From the NCBI RefSeq assembly GCF_050864855.1, contig NZ_JBOZWW010000048.1, forward strand, positions 11,684 to 75,683: a stretch of 64,000 nt of DNA, written 5' to 3'. The notes below the pieces were generated by a model. The model had not been told where the DNA came from. It made no database searches and saw only the letters and a list, made by a program, of their open reading frames with translations. The stretch's first letter is position 1, and each line of letters starts with the position of its first letter. The translations under genes were made by a program, and so were the position numbers. Positions 1 through 9,620 of this stretch are shown piece by piece. This stretch comes from Cardinium hertigii_C (GTDB lineage: Bacteria > Bacteroidota > Bacteroidia > Cytophagales > Amoebophilaceae).

Positions 1-70
1 TTAAACAGTTCATTGTATTGCTAAAAATTGGTCTTAAATTTACCATAAATCTAGCCTACTATATGGATTA

Positions 71-157
71 GGAGGGTTGGCAGAGTGGTTTAATGCAACG
101 GTCTTGAAAACCGTGGTACTGTTAAAAGTACCGAGGGTTCGAATCCCTCACCCTCCT
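71..157 (+). tRNA. tRNA-Ser (TGA anticodon)
   Basis: A 7-bp acceptor stem (GGAGGGT with ACCCTCC) closes a class II tRNA with a long variable arm. The anticodon loop CTTGAAA gives TGA, which reads UCN serine codons. The TpsiC arm GGGTTCGAATCCC is canonical. The 3' CCA is not encoded, since the stem is followed by TCAT. Confidence 0.95.
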
Positions 158-310
158 CATTTAATAAAAAAAGCCCTACATAAAGTCAAATATAGATGCC
201 GAGGAATCAGCTATTTAGCCAGAAAAAATGGCTAGTTGCGCTGCGCTTGTACGTACAAATAGTTGGACCCATCTATAATATGATTTGCTATACACAAAGT
301 AACCACCACT

Positions 311-2089
311 ATGAACATTTATCTACGGTTGACCTTATTCTGTCTTATATACCAACATACTGCCGTAGCCAAACCTAACCTACGATTGGGTATGCTAGAT
401 CGCCATGCAAAACTTCTATTGGCCCAATACGAAGCAGCCAAAAAAGTTTACAAGATAGAAGCTTATGCTGAGGCAAAATCATTATTTGATACACTGAGAA
501 AAATAGAACATCCTCCTTCTCTTTCTCCTTATATACATTTTTACTATGGATTAGCCGCCTATCACAATGGAGAAAAAGCAATTGCCCATCAGTCGTTTTT
601 GGAAATACAAGCAAAATTTCCAGCTTGGAGCAAGCAAAATGAGATCCATTATTGGTGTGCGCAATGTAGCTTTGAAGAGGGACGTGTTGAAGAGGCTTTG
701 GGTGCACTTGCTTTGATTAAAGATAAGCATATGGCGCGATCGGTTCTACAACTAAAAAAATTTTTTTTAAAAAAAATAGAAGATGATGCATATCTAGAAG
801 AGCTAATTGAAAAATTTCCCAATGACCCTATTATTAAAACTATTTTACATAAAAAAGTGGCACGAGAGGCCTATCTTACGCAAGATTTTTCATTAGTCAA
901 TCAGTTAAAACAGAAATATAATTTTGCAGATTATACATACGATCCTTTGAAACAAGTAAAGTCTAAGCATAAAGCAGCTTATGATGTAGCGGTTTTACTT
1001 CCTTTGTTTGTAGATGAGTTGGACTATGAGGCATGTACAGATCAATTTGTTATTGATCTATACCAAGGTATACAGTTGGCCATAGAAAGACTTGCTCAAG
1101 ATGGTATTGTGATTAATCTTTTTACGTTTGATACGAAAAAAAACGTAGAAGTTACCAAAGCATTGCTGGCACAAGAAGCCATGGCTTATATGGATCTCAT
1201 CATAGGTCCACTCTATCCCGATACGATTCCACTGGTTGCTGCATTTGCTAAAAAAAACAAAATTAACTTTGTAAATCCTATTTCTGATAATTCTACGGTA
1301 ACCCACGGTAATCCATTCGCCTTTCTTTTTCAGCCTGATTTAGAAACTTGTGCACAAAGAGCAGCAGCGCTTACACTAAGTGATATATATGGTAAAGCAA
1401 CCGTGCAACCTTGTATAGGGGTATTTTATGGTATGAAACAGAAGGATATATTACAAGCCACCTTATATAAACATAGGATTGAGCAGCAGCTAGGTAAGTC
1501 AATAGATCTATTTGTACAACTTTCTGATAAAAGCATTAAAAATTTTTTGAAAGAAAATACCACCCAAGAAAAAGAAAAAAATATTGAAGATACCGAACAA
1601 ACGCAATTAGATTTAGCCAAACTAACCCATATTTATGTACCTTCTCAAGATGAGTTGGTCGTTTCTACGGTAATAAGTCTCTGCTTAAAACTTGGTATTA
1701 AGCCACAAATTATAGGCCATGAGCAATGGATAAAAAATGAGATATTAAATATTTACCAACTACAAAGGTTGCCTATTTTATTCTTATCTCCAAATTATAT
1801 TGACTATAGTAGGGCTACGTTAAGCATATTTCGGAAAAATTTTTTTGAGAAAAATGGAACAAAACCCAATGAAAAAAGTTACATTGGCTACGAAATGATG
1901 CTGTTTTTTGGTCGAATGTTAGGTAAGTATGGTACTTATTTTCAAAAAAAATGGGAAAACATGTACTACAGTGGCCTTATTTTTCAGGGTGTATCCTATG
2001 GAAAGCATCATACGAATCAGCATATTCCAGTATTACGGTTTGAAAAAGATAAATTTATACCTTTCCATCCACTAAAAATAAAATCTTAA
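311..2089 (+). CDS. TPR-like / type 1 periplasmic-binding-fold protein
   Basis: The protein has 592 residues. A Sec signal peptide is visible at residues 1-20 (hydrophobic core, AVA before a lysine). Residues about 35-205 are helical with TPR-like spacing, including a segment on paired aromatic and alanine positions. From about residue 222 the pattern VAVLLPLF, DLYQGIQLAIE, IGPLYPDTI is typical of type 1 periplasmic-binding (ANF-receptor/LpoA-like) folds. Such TPR plus binding-fold proteins are common in Bacteroidota and are often annotated as ABC substrate-binding-like or LysM-associated proteins. The location is probably periplasm or the inner face of the outer membrane. The ligand is unknown. 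A link to cell-wall synthesis, as for LpoA, is only an analogy. The next gene converges on it. Confidence 0.7.
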   Translation: MNIYLRLTLFCLIYQHTAVAKPNLRLGMLDRHAKLLLAQYEAAKKVYKIEAYAEAKSLFDTLRKIEHPPSLSPYIHFYYGLAAYHNGEKAIAHQSFLEIQAKFPAWSKQNEIHYWCAQCSFEEGRVEEALGALALIKDKHMARSVLQLKKFFLKKIEDDAYLEELIEKFPNDPIIKTILHKKVAREAYLTQDFSLVNQLKQKYNFADYTYDPLKQVKSKHKAAYDVAVLLPLFVDELDYEACTDQFVIDLYQGIQLAIERLAQDGIVINLFTFDTKKNVEVTKALLAQEAMAYMDLIIGPLYPDTIPLVAAFAKKNKINFVNPISDNSTVTHGNPFAFLFQPDLETCAQRAAALTLSDIYGKATVQPCIGVFYGMKQKDILQATLYKHRIEQQLGKSIDLFVQLSDKSIKNFLKENTTQEKEKNIEDTEQTQLDLAKLTHIYVPSQDELVVSTVISLCLKLGIKPQIIGHEQWIKNEILNIYQLQRLPILFLSPNYIDYSRATLSIFRKNFFEKNGTKPNEKSYIGYEMMLFFGRMLGKYGTYFQKKWENMYYSGLIFQGVSYGKHHTNQHIPVLRFEKDKFIPFHPLKIKS

Positions 2090-2126
2090 ATGGATGAAGA
2101 GAAGCAAGTTTCCTTGATCGTAAGGA

Positions 2127-2723
2127 TCAATAGGTATAGATGGATCTTAATCGTTTTCCATTTGCTGCCCTTATATACCAATTATCTTTAAATTTTTTAT
2201 TGATCGCTTGCCCTGCTATGATCACTAAATTCTCTGCATTTCTAACCTGCGCACCATCTGTCCAATTAAAAGAACCTGTAATCACATATGTATCATCAAT
2301 AATCATTACTTTATTATGTGCATAACCAACTGTTTTATCAATTATAATAGGAATACCATGTTGTAATAAACTGTTTACTTTACTCCCCTTTGTAGTTTGT
2401 GCATCTTTATCTATTAACAACCGAACCGTTACTCCATTTTGATGCGCTTGTATCAGTGCATTTGCAATTTTTTTAGAGGTGATCAGATAGGCCTGCACAA
2501 GAATAAATGCTTTGGCAGATAGAATTTTTTCTACAATAAGATCCATACAAGGGTCTTGCGGTGTAAACCACACTTCTATCGCTAGATGATCATCAGAGCG
2601 ATTGTAGGGGTTACAAGCGGTATAATTAACCAATAAACTACTAAAAGCAATGAGCGCAGTTCCTAAACACTTAACCCACATATTGGGGATACGTCGCAAC
2701 TTTCGAATGGTAGATTGTTTCAT
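2127..2723 (-). CDS. Secreted phospholipase D-like (Nuc-type) hydrolase
   Basis: The 198-residue protein has one HKD motif, HNKVMIID with H136, K138 and D143, followed by ITGSFNWT. That is the signature of PLD-superfamily nucleases and phosphodiesterases such as bacterial Nuc, which carry one motif per chain and dimerise to form the active site. An N-terminal hydrophobic stretch (residues 17-33) ends at Cys37 and could be a signal or lipoprotein peptide, so the enzyme is probably exported. Substrate (DNA, RNA or phospholipid) cannot be told from sequence. It lies 90 bp downstream of the MCE gene on the same strand and may be co-transcribed with it. Confidence 0.8.
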   Translation of the reverse strand: MKQSTIRKLRRIPNMWVKCLGTALIAFSSLLVNYTACNPYNRSDDHLAIEVWFTPQDPCMDLIVEKILSAKAFILVQAYLITSKKIANALIQAHQNGVTVRLLIDKDAQTTKGSKVNSLLQHGIPIIIDKTVGYAHNKVMIIDDTYVITGSFNWTDGAQVRNAENLVIIAGQAINKKFKDNWYIRAANGKRLRSIYTY

Positions 2724-2813
2724 AAATCGTTCTAATAGATGGCTAGTAAATAGAACAAAGAAGGAAATAAAATTGATAAAAATTTGCCTTAGTAAACCAG
2801 TTTGGTATATTTT

Positions 2814-3710
2814 TTATTTATGCTTTTTTAAACCAAATAAAGAGAAGTGTACATAACGCGAGGGCCGTTTTCTCAGGTCAAAGAGCAATGCATCCAAGTT
2901 TTCTACACTATGATGAAACCTATGATAGAGTGTTGGATCATTTATAAGCAGTGCCAAGCTGCCATGCCCACTAGTGGTCTGTTGTATAAATTTTTCCAGA
3001 TGTTGTAACGTATGGTTAACGCTAACAGATATATCCTTAAACGGAATAGATTGTACCTCCATAATTAGGCTATGTATAGTGGGAAATATAGCCGGTATAC
3101 CTTTTTTAGAATCTGCCAATGGTGAAGAAATAGCAATTATATTTTTTGCAATAGTATTTATGTTAGATTCAAGCTGACGCATAGTGCTGTTTAAGATTGC
3201 ACTTGTTTTTTCAAAATTTATTAGAATCGCATTTACGCCTTCAGTCGTTTTGATCAGGTTTTGGGTAACCGTTGCAACCTGTGCCGTCATTGCTTTAAGA
3301 TCAATATCATTAAAATCTGGATGGATCTGACCAATGATAATGTCTTGCCTACTGATAGGACGTCCTTTTTGGAGCTCAATTTCTAAAGCATTACCTTCCA
3401 TCATACCGGCATTATTCAACATAACTTTACTGGTATGGGTCAAAGGAAATTGTTTGTCTATCTCAATGGTAACCAGTGTGCTATAATTTTGTTTAGGCTG
3501 AATTTCCACTTTTGTTACCATGCCTACTATATGACCTTTTAGTTTGACAGGTGCAGAAACGCATAAGTTCTTATTTACAGGGTAAGAAACTTGGTAATGA
3601 TTATATTTAGAAAATATATTGTGGCCTTTTAGAAATAAAAAACCATAATACAAAATGCCCAAAGAAGATAGCACTAATAAGCCTATCGCATAGTTCTTAT
3701 TTATTTTCAT
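2814..3710 (-). CDS. MCE/MlaD family lipid-transport protein
   Basis: The 298-residue protein has a single N-terminal membrane segment (about residues 8-27) and then an MCE domain (about 38-115) with VSAPVKLKGHIVGMV and MEGNALEIELQKG. The remainder is mostly helical. MCE proteins bind the inner membrane and ferry phospholipids to or from the outer membrane with an MlaE permease and MlaF ATPase. Neither mlaE nor mlaF is in this window. The ATG at 3710 sits directly before the charged residues that precede the membrane segment. Family assignment is firm; direction of transport is not known. Confidence 0.85.
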   Translation of the reverse strand: MKINKNYAIGLLVLSSLGILYYGFLFLKGHNIFSKYNHYQVSYPVNKNLCVSAPVKLKGHIVGMVTKVEIQPKQNYSTLVTIEIDKQFPLTHTSKVMLNNAGMMEGNALEIELQKGRPISRQDIIIGQIHPDFNDIDLKAMTAQVATVTQNLIKTTEGVNAILINFEKTSAILNSTMRQLESNINTIAKNIIAISSPLADSKKGIPAIFPTIHSLIMEVQSIPFKDISVSVNHTLQHLEKFIQQTTSGHGSLALLINDPTLYHRFHHSVENLDALLFDLRKRPSRYVHFSLFGLKKHK

Positions 3711-3859
3711 ATTGGTATCTTTTGCATGCTTGGGTAAAAGAAAATAATATAAAGTAAAAAAATCATTTTATAATAAAGCAATTTACAAAATAACTCAATG
3801 ATTTGCAGCCAGCCAATGGGTTTAATAGCCAATGGCCAGAGTAAATGTATACCAAAAGA

Positions 3860-5164
3860 TTATTTTTTCTTAAATACCACTTGAACAGGCACACCCTCAA
3901 AGTTAAAATGGGACCTCAGTTGATTGACCAAATAGCTTTTATAATTAGGCTGAATATAGGTTGGATGGTTGCAAAAGAAAGCAAATGTGGGAGCATTTCC
4001 AGTAACTTGCGTGCAATACTTAATTTGGATGTGCTTCCCTTTTACAGCAGGGGGATGGTTTCTTTCAATACTAGGTAAGATGGCTTTGTTTAACTCGGAA
4101 GTGGAAATTTTTTTTACTTTATTTTGATAAACAGCAAGCGCTTTCTCGATGGTTTGGTAGACCCTTTGTTTTTTTATAGTTGAAACAAATACAATCGGCA
4201 AATAGTCTAAAGGAGCTAGTTTATGCAATAGATGTTTTCTATAGCTATCAGCGGTTGTAGCCTCTTTATCAATCAAATCCCATTTATTTACTATTAAAAC
4301 CATACCTTTTTTATACCGGTGTGCTAGTGCAATAAGCGAAATATCTTGTGCTTCTATACCATGTTGGGCATCTATCATAATCAAACAAATATCTGCGTCT
4401 TGCATGGCTTTTACGGCACGCAACACGGAATAAAATTCGATGGCATCGCGAACCTTTGATTTTTTCCGTATGCCTGCTGTATCAGTAAGGATAAACTTTT
4501 TATGATAGCGGTTGTATGGGGTATCTATTGCATCTCTAGTAGTACCAGAGAGCGGACTGACCATACTCCTTTTTTCATCTAACAATAGATTTAAAAAAGA
4601 AGATTTGCCTACATTTGGGCGGCCTAGAATGGTAAATCTAGGGAGCTGATCTGATGGAGCTATCGGTACCTCTTTTAAGTGGGGCAATAAGGCATCTAGC
4701 AAATCACCTGTTCCAGAACCATTTATTGCTGCTATAGGAAATGGCGGACCAAGCCCTAAAGCATAAAAACTAGATGCAGCCATTTCAGCCATTAGACCTT
4801 CTGATTTATTGGCTACTAAAAAAACAGGCTTATTGATTTTCCGTAGTACATGGGCAAATTCTTTATCTAGATCGGTTGGTCCTTCTATACAGTCTACCAT
4901 AAAGAGTACCAAGTTGGCTTCATCTAATGCAAGTTGAATTTGTTCACGAATACCGTGGGCAAAAGTATGATCGGTACCAGACATATACCCCCCTGTATCA
5001 ATAACGGTAAAAAATCTATTGCTCCACTGTGCATAACCATAGTGTCGGTCACGGGTAGTATGGACAGAACCGTCCATAATGGCTCTTCTTTCTTCGATCA
5101 GTCTATTAAAAAAAGTAGATTTACCTACATTAGATCTGCCTACAATGGCCACTACATTTGCCAT
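3860..5164 (-). CDS. der: Ribosome-associated GTPase Der (EngA)
   Basis: Der is a tandem GTPase needed for 50S subunit maturation. The 434-residue protein shows two G domains, each with its own P-loop: GRSNVGKST at residues 9-17 and GRPNVGKSS near residue 180. DTGG and DTAG (G3) and NKSE and NKWD (G4) are present. A C-terminal KH-like domain includes HIQIKYCTQVTGNAPTFAFF. Length is normal for the family. The ATG at 5164 gives the canonical start four residues before the first beta strand. Confidence 0.97.
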   Translation of the reverse strand: MANVVAIVGRSNVGKSTFFNRLIEERRAIMDGSVHTTRDRHYGYAQWSNRFFTVIDTGGYMSGTDHTFAHGIREQIQLALDEANLVLFMVDCIEGPTDLDKEFAHVLRKINKPVFLVANKSEGLMAEMAASSFYALGLGPPFPIAAINGSGTGDLLDALLPHLKEVPIAPSDQLPRFTILGRPNVGKSSFLNLLLDEKRSMVSPLSGTTRDAIDTPYNRYHKKFILTDTAGIRKKSKVRDAIEFYSVLRAVKAMQDADICLIMIDAQHGIEAQDISLIALAHRYKKGMVLIVNKWDLIDKEATTADSYRKHLLHKLAPLDYLPIVFVSTIKKQRVYQTIEKALAVYQNKVKKISTSELNKAILPSIERNHPPAVKGKHIQIKYCTQVTGNAPTFAFFCNHPTYIQPNYKSYLVNQLRSHFNFEGVPVQVVFKKK

Positions 5165-5301
5165 ACATTAATGTAAAATTAAAGATTTGAAGCCAGCATG
5201 CTGCCTCGACAGCGCAATACCTCTGGTGGATCACCTGATTATCTTATATAATGTACCAGATACAGCACAATTGTAGAGGGATACACGTACGGAAGCAAGC
5301 A

Positions 5302-6222
5302 TTAAATATAAAGGCTTAAATTTAGTATAAATCCTATCCAAAAGCAACCTAATCGGTTTTGCCATTTTCTTACACAAAGGGCCAAGCTATCTTGCCAATG
5401 GGGAATCTTTATTTGAAATACTTCTCGAAAAGAAGATTTATTTAATACACTATAGTAAGGCCTTTTAAGTCGTACTGCAGCAGATGATCGGGGGATTACG
5501 GCACAACGATTGGGTAAAGCAGCAGCAATAGCATAGGCAAAATCATACCAACTGGCTACGCCTTCATTGGTATAGTGATAAATGCCAAAGGGGTAGTCGG
5601 CTAGATTATTTTTTGCTATTTTTTCGACTATTTCCCAAATGGCTGCTGCCAAGTCATAGACATACGTAGGACTCCCTATTTGGTCATCAACCATCTGTAT
5701 TACATCGCCTTTTTGGGCCAATGCCACCATCTTAGTAAAAAAATTATGCCCCTTTTCGCCATATAGCCATGCGGTTCGAATGATATAAAAATGGGTAGCG
5801 CGTGCTGCCACCATTTGTTCTCCGGCTCGTTTGGATCGACCATATTGATTCAGTGGATCGGTGGGATCACTGGGGCTTAATGGACATCCTTTTGTGAGGC
5901 CAAACACATAGTCTGTTGAAATATGGAAGAACACAATACCATACTTTGCGGCCAATGTCGCCAAGTAGCCAGCACCTAGGCTATTGACCTTAAAGCAGGC
6001 TGTTGCTTCTTGCTCTGCCAATTGGACATTTGTATAAGCCGCACAATTTATAATGTATCGAACGGAATGGGCTTTGATACAAGCCTCTATTTGGCCACCA
6101 TTTGTAATATCCAGCATGGACTTGCTGCAAAAAAGTGGCGCAAACAAAGGATGCGCTTTAAAAGTAGCCTGTAAAGCAAGACCCAGCTGGCCTTCTGAAC
6201 CAGTAACTAAAACAACAGACAT
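5302..6222 (-). CDS. rfbD: dTDP-4-dehydrorhamnose reductase-like protein (RmlD/RfbD)
   Basis: The 306-residue protein begins with the NAD(P) Rossmann motif GSEGQLG (8-14). It also has STDYVF (102-107) and the SDR catalytic pair Y127/K131 in YGRSK. This is the RmlD family, which reduces dTDP-4-keto-rhamnose in the last step of dTDP-L-rhamnose synthesis. The other rml genes are absent from the window, so a different nucleotide-sugar substrate is possible. The last 15 residues are hydrophobic and look like an added tail beyond the usual family end. The gene is alone on its strand. Confidence 0.85.
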   Translation of the reverse strand: MSVVLVTGSEGQLGLALQATFKAHPLFAPLFCSKSMLDITNGGQIEACIKAHSVRYIINCAAYTNVQLAEQEATACFKVNSLGAGYLATLAAKYGIVFFHISTDYVFGLTKGCPLSPSDPTDPLNQYGRSKRAGEQMVAARATHFYIIRTAWLYGEKGHNFFTKMVALAQKGDVIQMVDDQIGSPTYVYDLAAAIWEIVEKIAKNNLADYPFGIYHYTNEGVASWYDFAYAIAAALPNRCAVIPRSSAAVRLKRPYYSVLNKSSFREVFQIKIPHWQDSLALCVRKWQNRLGCFWIGFILNLSLYI

Positions 6223-6806
6223 AGCCTTTGGTAAAAGGACCTATAAAAGTAGATAATGGGGCAAAAGAAGCGTTACTATTTTCCCTTATATGCAGGCTAA
6301 CTTTAAAAAAATATAAAAAACACAGACAAGCATTATTATTGGCTTCAAAAATATTGCAAACGTAGCTGTTTTTTATTACCATTATATATAAGCAATTAAG
6401 TCAAGAAAATGCAGGAAGCTTTTAGGAACTTAACCAGGAAAACTATTGCTTTTTACTTGCTTTTTGGGAAATATTGCTTCTATTGCAATAGGATAAGACT
6501 TAAGATGTATAAAAAACAAAAAAGAATCTAGGTGTATAATCTAGATTACTGCTTCAATGACAGTAAAAAGTTAATGCATAATTGATATTTATCAAGTTTC
6601 TTAAGCTAATTGCATTAGGGGCATTAGCCAACTCTATATATAAAAAGTAAATATACCTGATAATCTGCTTTAAGGTATTGTTTTTTTATGCACAACCAAT
6701 TAAATATGCTGTATGCAACATACCATACCAAACTAATTTATGGAAACATGCTAAGGGCATATTCTATTATTTAAATTTTATTTAACCGATTCAAATTTAC
6801 ATTATT
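6223..6806. other. AT-rich intergenic region between divergent genes
   Basis: This 584-bp gap separates the leftward reductase gene from the rightward KE-rich gene. I see no convincing coding region or RNA. A leftward TACGTTTG (6357-6364 on the minus strand) fits the Bacteroidota -7 pattern TAnnTTTG and could serve the reductase gene, but no TTG is found at the expected -33 distance. Confidence 0.4.
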
Positions 6807-7289
6807 ATGTCCACATCTACAAGCAAACTAATTTTTTTATTACTTTTACCTGTCTTAACAGCAGAAAAATGCACTGATACCAAAAACAGAAACCTGAAAC
6901 GAAACGCCCCTACGGTTGCGGCCAGCAAAACAGCAACTGCTACGGATGTTATTCCCTTAAATGATCTTGAAACTGCTGAGGCAAAAATAAATAGCCAGGA
7001 GAAAGAGAAAGAGAAAGAGAAAGAGAAAGAAAACAACAAAGACCAACCTAGAACGGAAGTTAAAACTGCTGTACCAGATGTACAAGAAGCAAAAAACAGA
7101 CATCCTCTTAAAAAAGATCAATCTGGGGAAGAGGAAAATGTATTTGAAACAAAAGAAGATAAGCAATCTATACATTCAGACAATAAAGGAAATTTTACTG
7201 AATCAGATGATGATAAAAAAATAGATAAAGAAAAAAAGAAAAAAGAAGAAAAAAGAAAAAAAAAGAAAAAAATCTTTGGAATTTTTTAG
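6807..7289 (+). CDS. Secreted Lys/Glu-rich low-complexity protein, unknown function
   Basis: The 160-residue protein starts with a hydrophobic signal-like stretch (residues 7-19), followed by Cys23 or nearby, so it may be secreted or a lipoprotein. The rest is very polar. It has a run of EK dipeptides encoded by five tandem GAGAAA hexamers (6999-7028) and a C-terminal lysine tract. No domain is recognisable. The hexamer unit keeps the frame when copy number changes, so length can vary without loss of the protein. Coding status is supported by the signal peptide and an uninterrupted frame, but composition bias leaves some doubt. Confidence 0.55.
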   Translation: MSTSTSKLIFLLLLPVLTAEKCTDTKNRNLKRNAPTVAASKTATATDVIPLNDLETAEAKINSQEKEKEKEKEKENNKDQPRTEVKTAVPDVQEAKNRHPLKKDQSGEEENVFETKEDKQSIHSDNKGNFTESDDDKKIDKEKKKKEEKRKKKKKIFGIF

Positions 7290-7650
7290 AAAAAAATAAA
7301 AATAGACCCTAAAAATACATTTATAAATTAACTTGTACAGTATACATTCAGGCAACTGGCTTTAGTGCAACCCTGCACTTAAAAAAAAGAAAGGGTTATG
7401 TAAAAGCGCAACCAGGCTAAAGCGATTGATCCCTTACTTTTGCTCCTCTTTGTTTTTTCAGAACGGTTCTAAGCAATAGGTTGCGTACAACCGTTCTGAT
7501 GTAAAGCTAAAATTTATTAAGATGCATAGGTTCCATAATTTTTGATAGTAAAGGAAGTCCGCTGTTTTCAGATATATAAGCTAAAATGGGCTTACTAAAT
7601 ATTATAAAAAGTATCTATATTGTGTAATTGTATTATTAAGTATCCCCTAT
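7290..7650. other. Intergenic region with several inverted repeats
   Basis: No coding region is seen in these 361 bases. Inverted repeats cluster here. A perfect 11-bp stem is formed by 7458-7468 and 7489-7499 (TCAGAACGGTT with its complement). A 5-bp hairpin GTGCA/TGCAC lies at 7365-7378, inside a longer possible pairing of 7359-7365 with 7417-7423. No T tract follows the long stem, so it is not a simple terminator. A structured leader or small RNA is possible but unproven. Confidence 0.35.
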
Positions 7651-7707
7651 TTGGCCTATTGCCTCCATATTTGTATGGAAAAGGCACCATCTAACATCCA
7701 AATACCC

Positions 7708-8853
7708 ATGCGTTATTACATTATTGCGGGTGAGCACTCCGGAGACATGCATGGCGCTGATTTGATTAGAGCAATCCAATCAGTAGATCACCACGCCGAT
7801 TTCTGGTGTTGTGGAGGAAGTGCGATGTCCCAAGCGATGGGCAGGCGTTGCAACGTAGATGGTTCAAAAATGGCTTATATGGGGATAGATTTTTTAAAAA
7901 AGTGGTATACCCTATGGCAGTTGCTAAAGTTTTGCCAAAAAAGTCTAAAGCACTACCAGCCAGCTGTCGTTCTTTTAATTGACTACAGTGGCTTCAATAT
8001 GCGGCTTGCTGCATTTGCTAAACAAAATGGATTTTTAGTACACTACTATATACCGCCTAAAATATGGGCACATGGTCGAAAAAGAATTGCAAAAATTAAG
8101 CAAAATGTAAACCAAATATGGTCTATCCTACCTTTTGAAGCAGCCTATTATCGTGCGCAAGGCTACCATACCATTGACTATGTCGGTAATCCATTGATTC
8201 AAAAAGTTGCCAATCATACCATCAATCCCTTTTTTAGGGCAGAAAACCGCCTCGACCATCGGCCGATTATAGCCTTATTGCCGGGTAGTAGATTGGGTGA
8301 AATTCAGCGTCTATTGCCTCGAATGGTTGCCCAGGCAGCCCATTTTAAAGGCCATCAGTTTGTAGTAGCTGGATTAAGTATGATGCCAAAGCGTTTGTAT
8401 GAGGCGCTATGCCCGCCTACGGTTCAAATTGTTTATGACCAAACCTATGACCTAATGGCCGCTGCGAAGGTGGCGGTGGTTGCCTCTGGAACCGCTAGTC
8501 TAGAAGCCGCGTTATTTAATCTCGCACAAATAGTGGTCTATAAGCTCCATCCATTGGCCCATTTTTTTTACAAAAGCATTATTACGGTAGATTACATCTC
8601 TTTGGTTAACCTTTTGATGGATCATCCAGTTATTCCAGAACTCATTCAATATCAACTAACAGACAAAAATCTCTATGCCACTTTAACCAAGCTGCTATCG
8701 GGCAACGCTAGGGCCAAACAACAAGCAGTCTATCCAACAGTTCGCCGGTTACTAAGTTCAAAAAATGGCGTTGCAACAGCCGCAAAGTGCATCGTATCCC
8801 AGGCCAAACAGTTCCTTCAAACCCAACGAAATCATGGAAAAAAAATTGGGTAG
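7708..8853 (+). CDS. lpxB: Lipid-A-disaccharide synthase
   Basis: LpxB condenses UDP-2,3-diacylglucosamine with lipid X to make the lipid A disaccharide at the inner membrane. The protein starts YYIIAGEHSGDMHG, the family's N-terminal motif. It carries GGSAM, the substrate-loop region with DYSGFNMRLA and IPPKIWAHG, the C-terminal GT-B nucleotide site LLPGSRLGEI, and VVASGTASLEAAL. The start at 7708 places the first strand where homologues begin. Upstream in-frame starts at 7651 and 7675 would add residues with no family counterpart. The downstream ruvX begins inside its last codons. With the LpxL-type gene at 24.1 kb, this suggests the cell makes lipid A. Confidence 0.95.
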   Translation: MRYYIIAGEHSGDMHGADLIRAIQSVDHHADFWCCGGSAMSQAMGRRCNVDGSKMAYMGIDFLKKWYTLWQLLKFCQKSLKHYQPAVVLLIDYSGFNMRLAAFAKQNGFLVHYYIPPKIWAHGRKRIAKIKQNVNQIWSILPFEAAYYRAQGYHTIDYVGNPLIQKVANHTINPFFRAENRLDHRPIIALLPGSRLGEIQRLLPRMVAQAAHFKGHQFVVAGLSMMPKRLYEALCPPTVQIVYDQTYDLMAAAKVAVVASGTASLEAALFNLAQIVVYKLHPLAHFFYKSIITVDYISLVNLLMDHPVIPELIQYQLTDKNLYATLTKLLSGNARAKQQAVYPTVRRLLSSKNGVATAAKCIVSQAKQFLQTQRNHGKKIG

Positions 8854-9265
8854 GATTATGGCCATAGATTATGGGCTCAAACGGGTCGGTATTGCTGTTA
8901 CCGATCCTTTACAAATCATTGCTACCCCTTTGACAACCATTGTTGCCCCTACTTTATTGCCCTTTTTAAAGGATTATCTGCAACAAGAAAATGTAGTCAC
9001 CTTTGTGATGGGTATGCCCACCCATTTAAATGGAAAACCTTCTAAAATGGGTAATATCATAAAGCAAATCGGCACGCAATTAAAAAAAGCCTTTCCAGCG
9101 CAAAGTTTGTATTACCAAGATGAACGATTTACTTCTAAATTGGCTTTGCAGGGACTCTACCAAGCTGGTTATTCTAAAAAGGATAGAGCAGACAAAAGCA
9201 ATATAGATAAGGTAAGTGCTGCGATTCTCTTACAATCTTTTTTAAATAAACAGACGGTTATATGA
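8834..9265 (+). CDS. ruvX: Putative pre-16S rRNA nuclease / Holliday junction resolvase YqgF
   Basis: The protein has about 143 residues with the RNase H-like fold of YqgF. The first catalytic Asp is in MAIDYGLKRVGIAV, a second acidic site is in YQDERFTS, and the C-terminal Asp-bearing helix is DKSNIDKVSAAILL. Family members process the 5' end of 16S rRNA precursor; a resolvase role is also proposed. The ATG at 8834 overlaps the end of lpxB by 20 bp, consistent with translational coupling. A start at 8858 is also possible. Confidence 0.9.
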   Translation: MEKKLGRIMAIDYGLKRVGIAVTDPLQIIATPLTTIVAPTLLPFLKDYLQQENVVTFVMGMPTHLNGKPSKMGNIIKQIGTQLKKAFPAQSLYYQDERFTSKLALQGLYQAGYSKKDRADKSNIDKVSAAILLQSFLNKQTVI

Positions 9266-9496
9266 TGCCAATCGCAACTTTTTACAGGAAGCCTGTTTGA
9301 ATGACTTGAAAGGCAACCTTTAGCCTATGACCTTTTTACATTACTCTAGGGTCACTAATTTTCTTTAGTGCTCGGTCTATAGCTATAGATAATATCTTAT
9401 GGATGGCTACTTGACTACAATCTATGACATCAACTAGTCAAGGAATTAGGAGCTAGATAGAGAGAGCCCTTGTGCACAATTTTTATTTTTTTTGTT

Positions 9497-9504
9497 TATA
9501 TTTG
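9497..9504 (+). promoter_or_regulatory. Candidate -7 promoter box for tRNA-His
   Basis: TATATTTG matches the Bacteroidota -7 consensus TAnnTTTG. It lies 42 bp before the tRNA. The nearest upstream TTG (9470-9472) is 24 bp away, slightly longer than the usual spacer. Confidence 0.5.
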
Positions 9505-9545
9505 AGTTATCTATTGACTCAATAGGTTCATAAGTTTAGTTTTAT

Positions 9546-9620
9546 GGTGAATGTAGCTCAGCTGGTTAGAGCATTGGTTTGTGGTACCAAGGGTCGCGGG
9601 TTCGAATCCCGTCTTTCACC
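9546..9620 (+). tRNA. tRNA-His (GTG anticodon)
   Basis: A cloverleaf is closed by an 8-bp acceptor stem that includes the extra G-1 paired with C73, the identity element of tRNA-His. The anticodon loop TTGTGGT gives GTG. The stem has one T-T mismatch at 6:67. The T arm CGGGTTCGAATCCCG is canonical. CCA is not encoded. Confidence 0.95.

Noticed and set aside
7458..7499. Intrinsic terminator before lpxB
   Set aside because: The stem is good, but no T tract follows on either strand; the T run precedes it on the plus strand.
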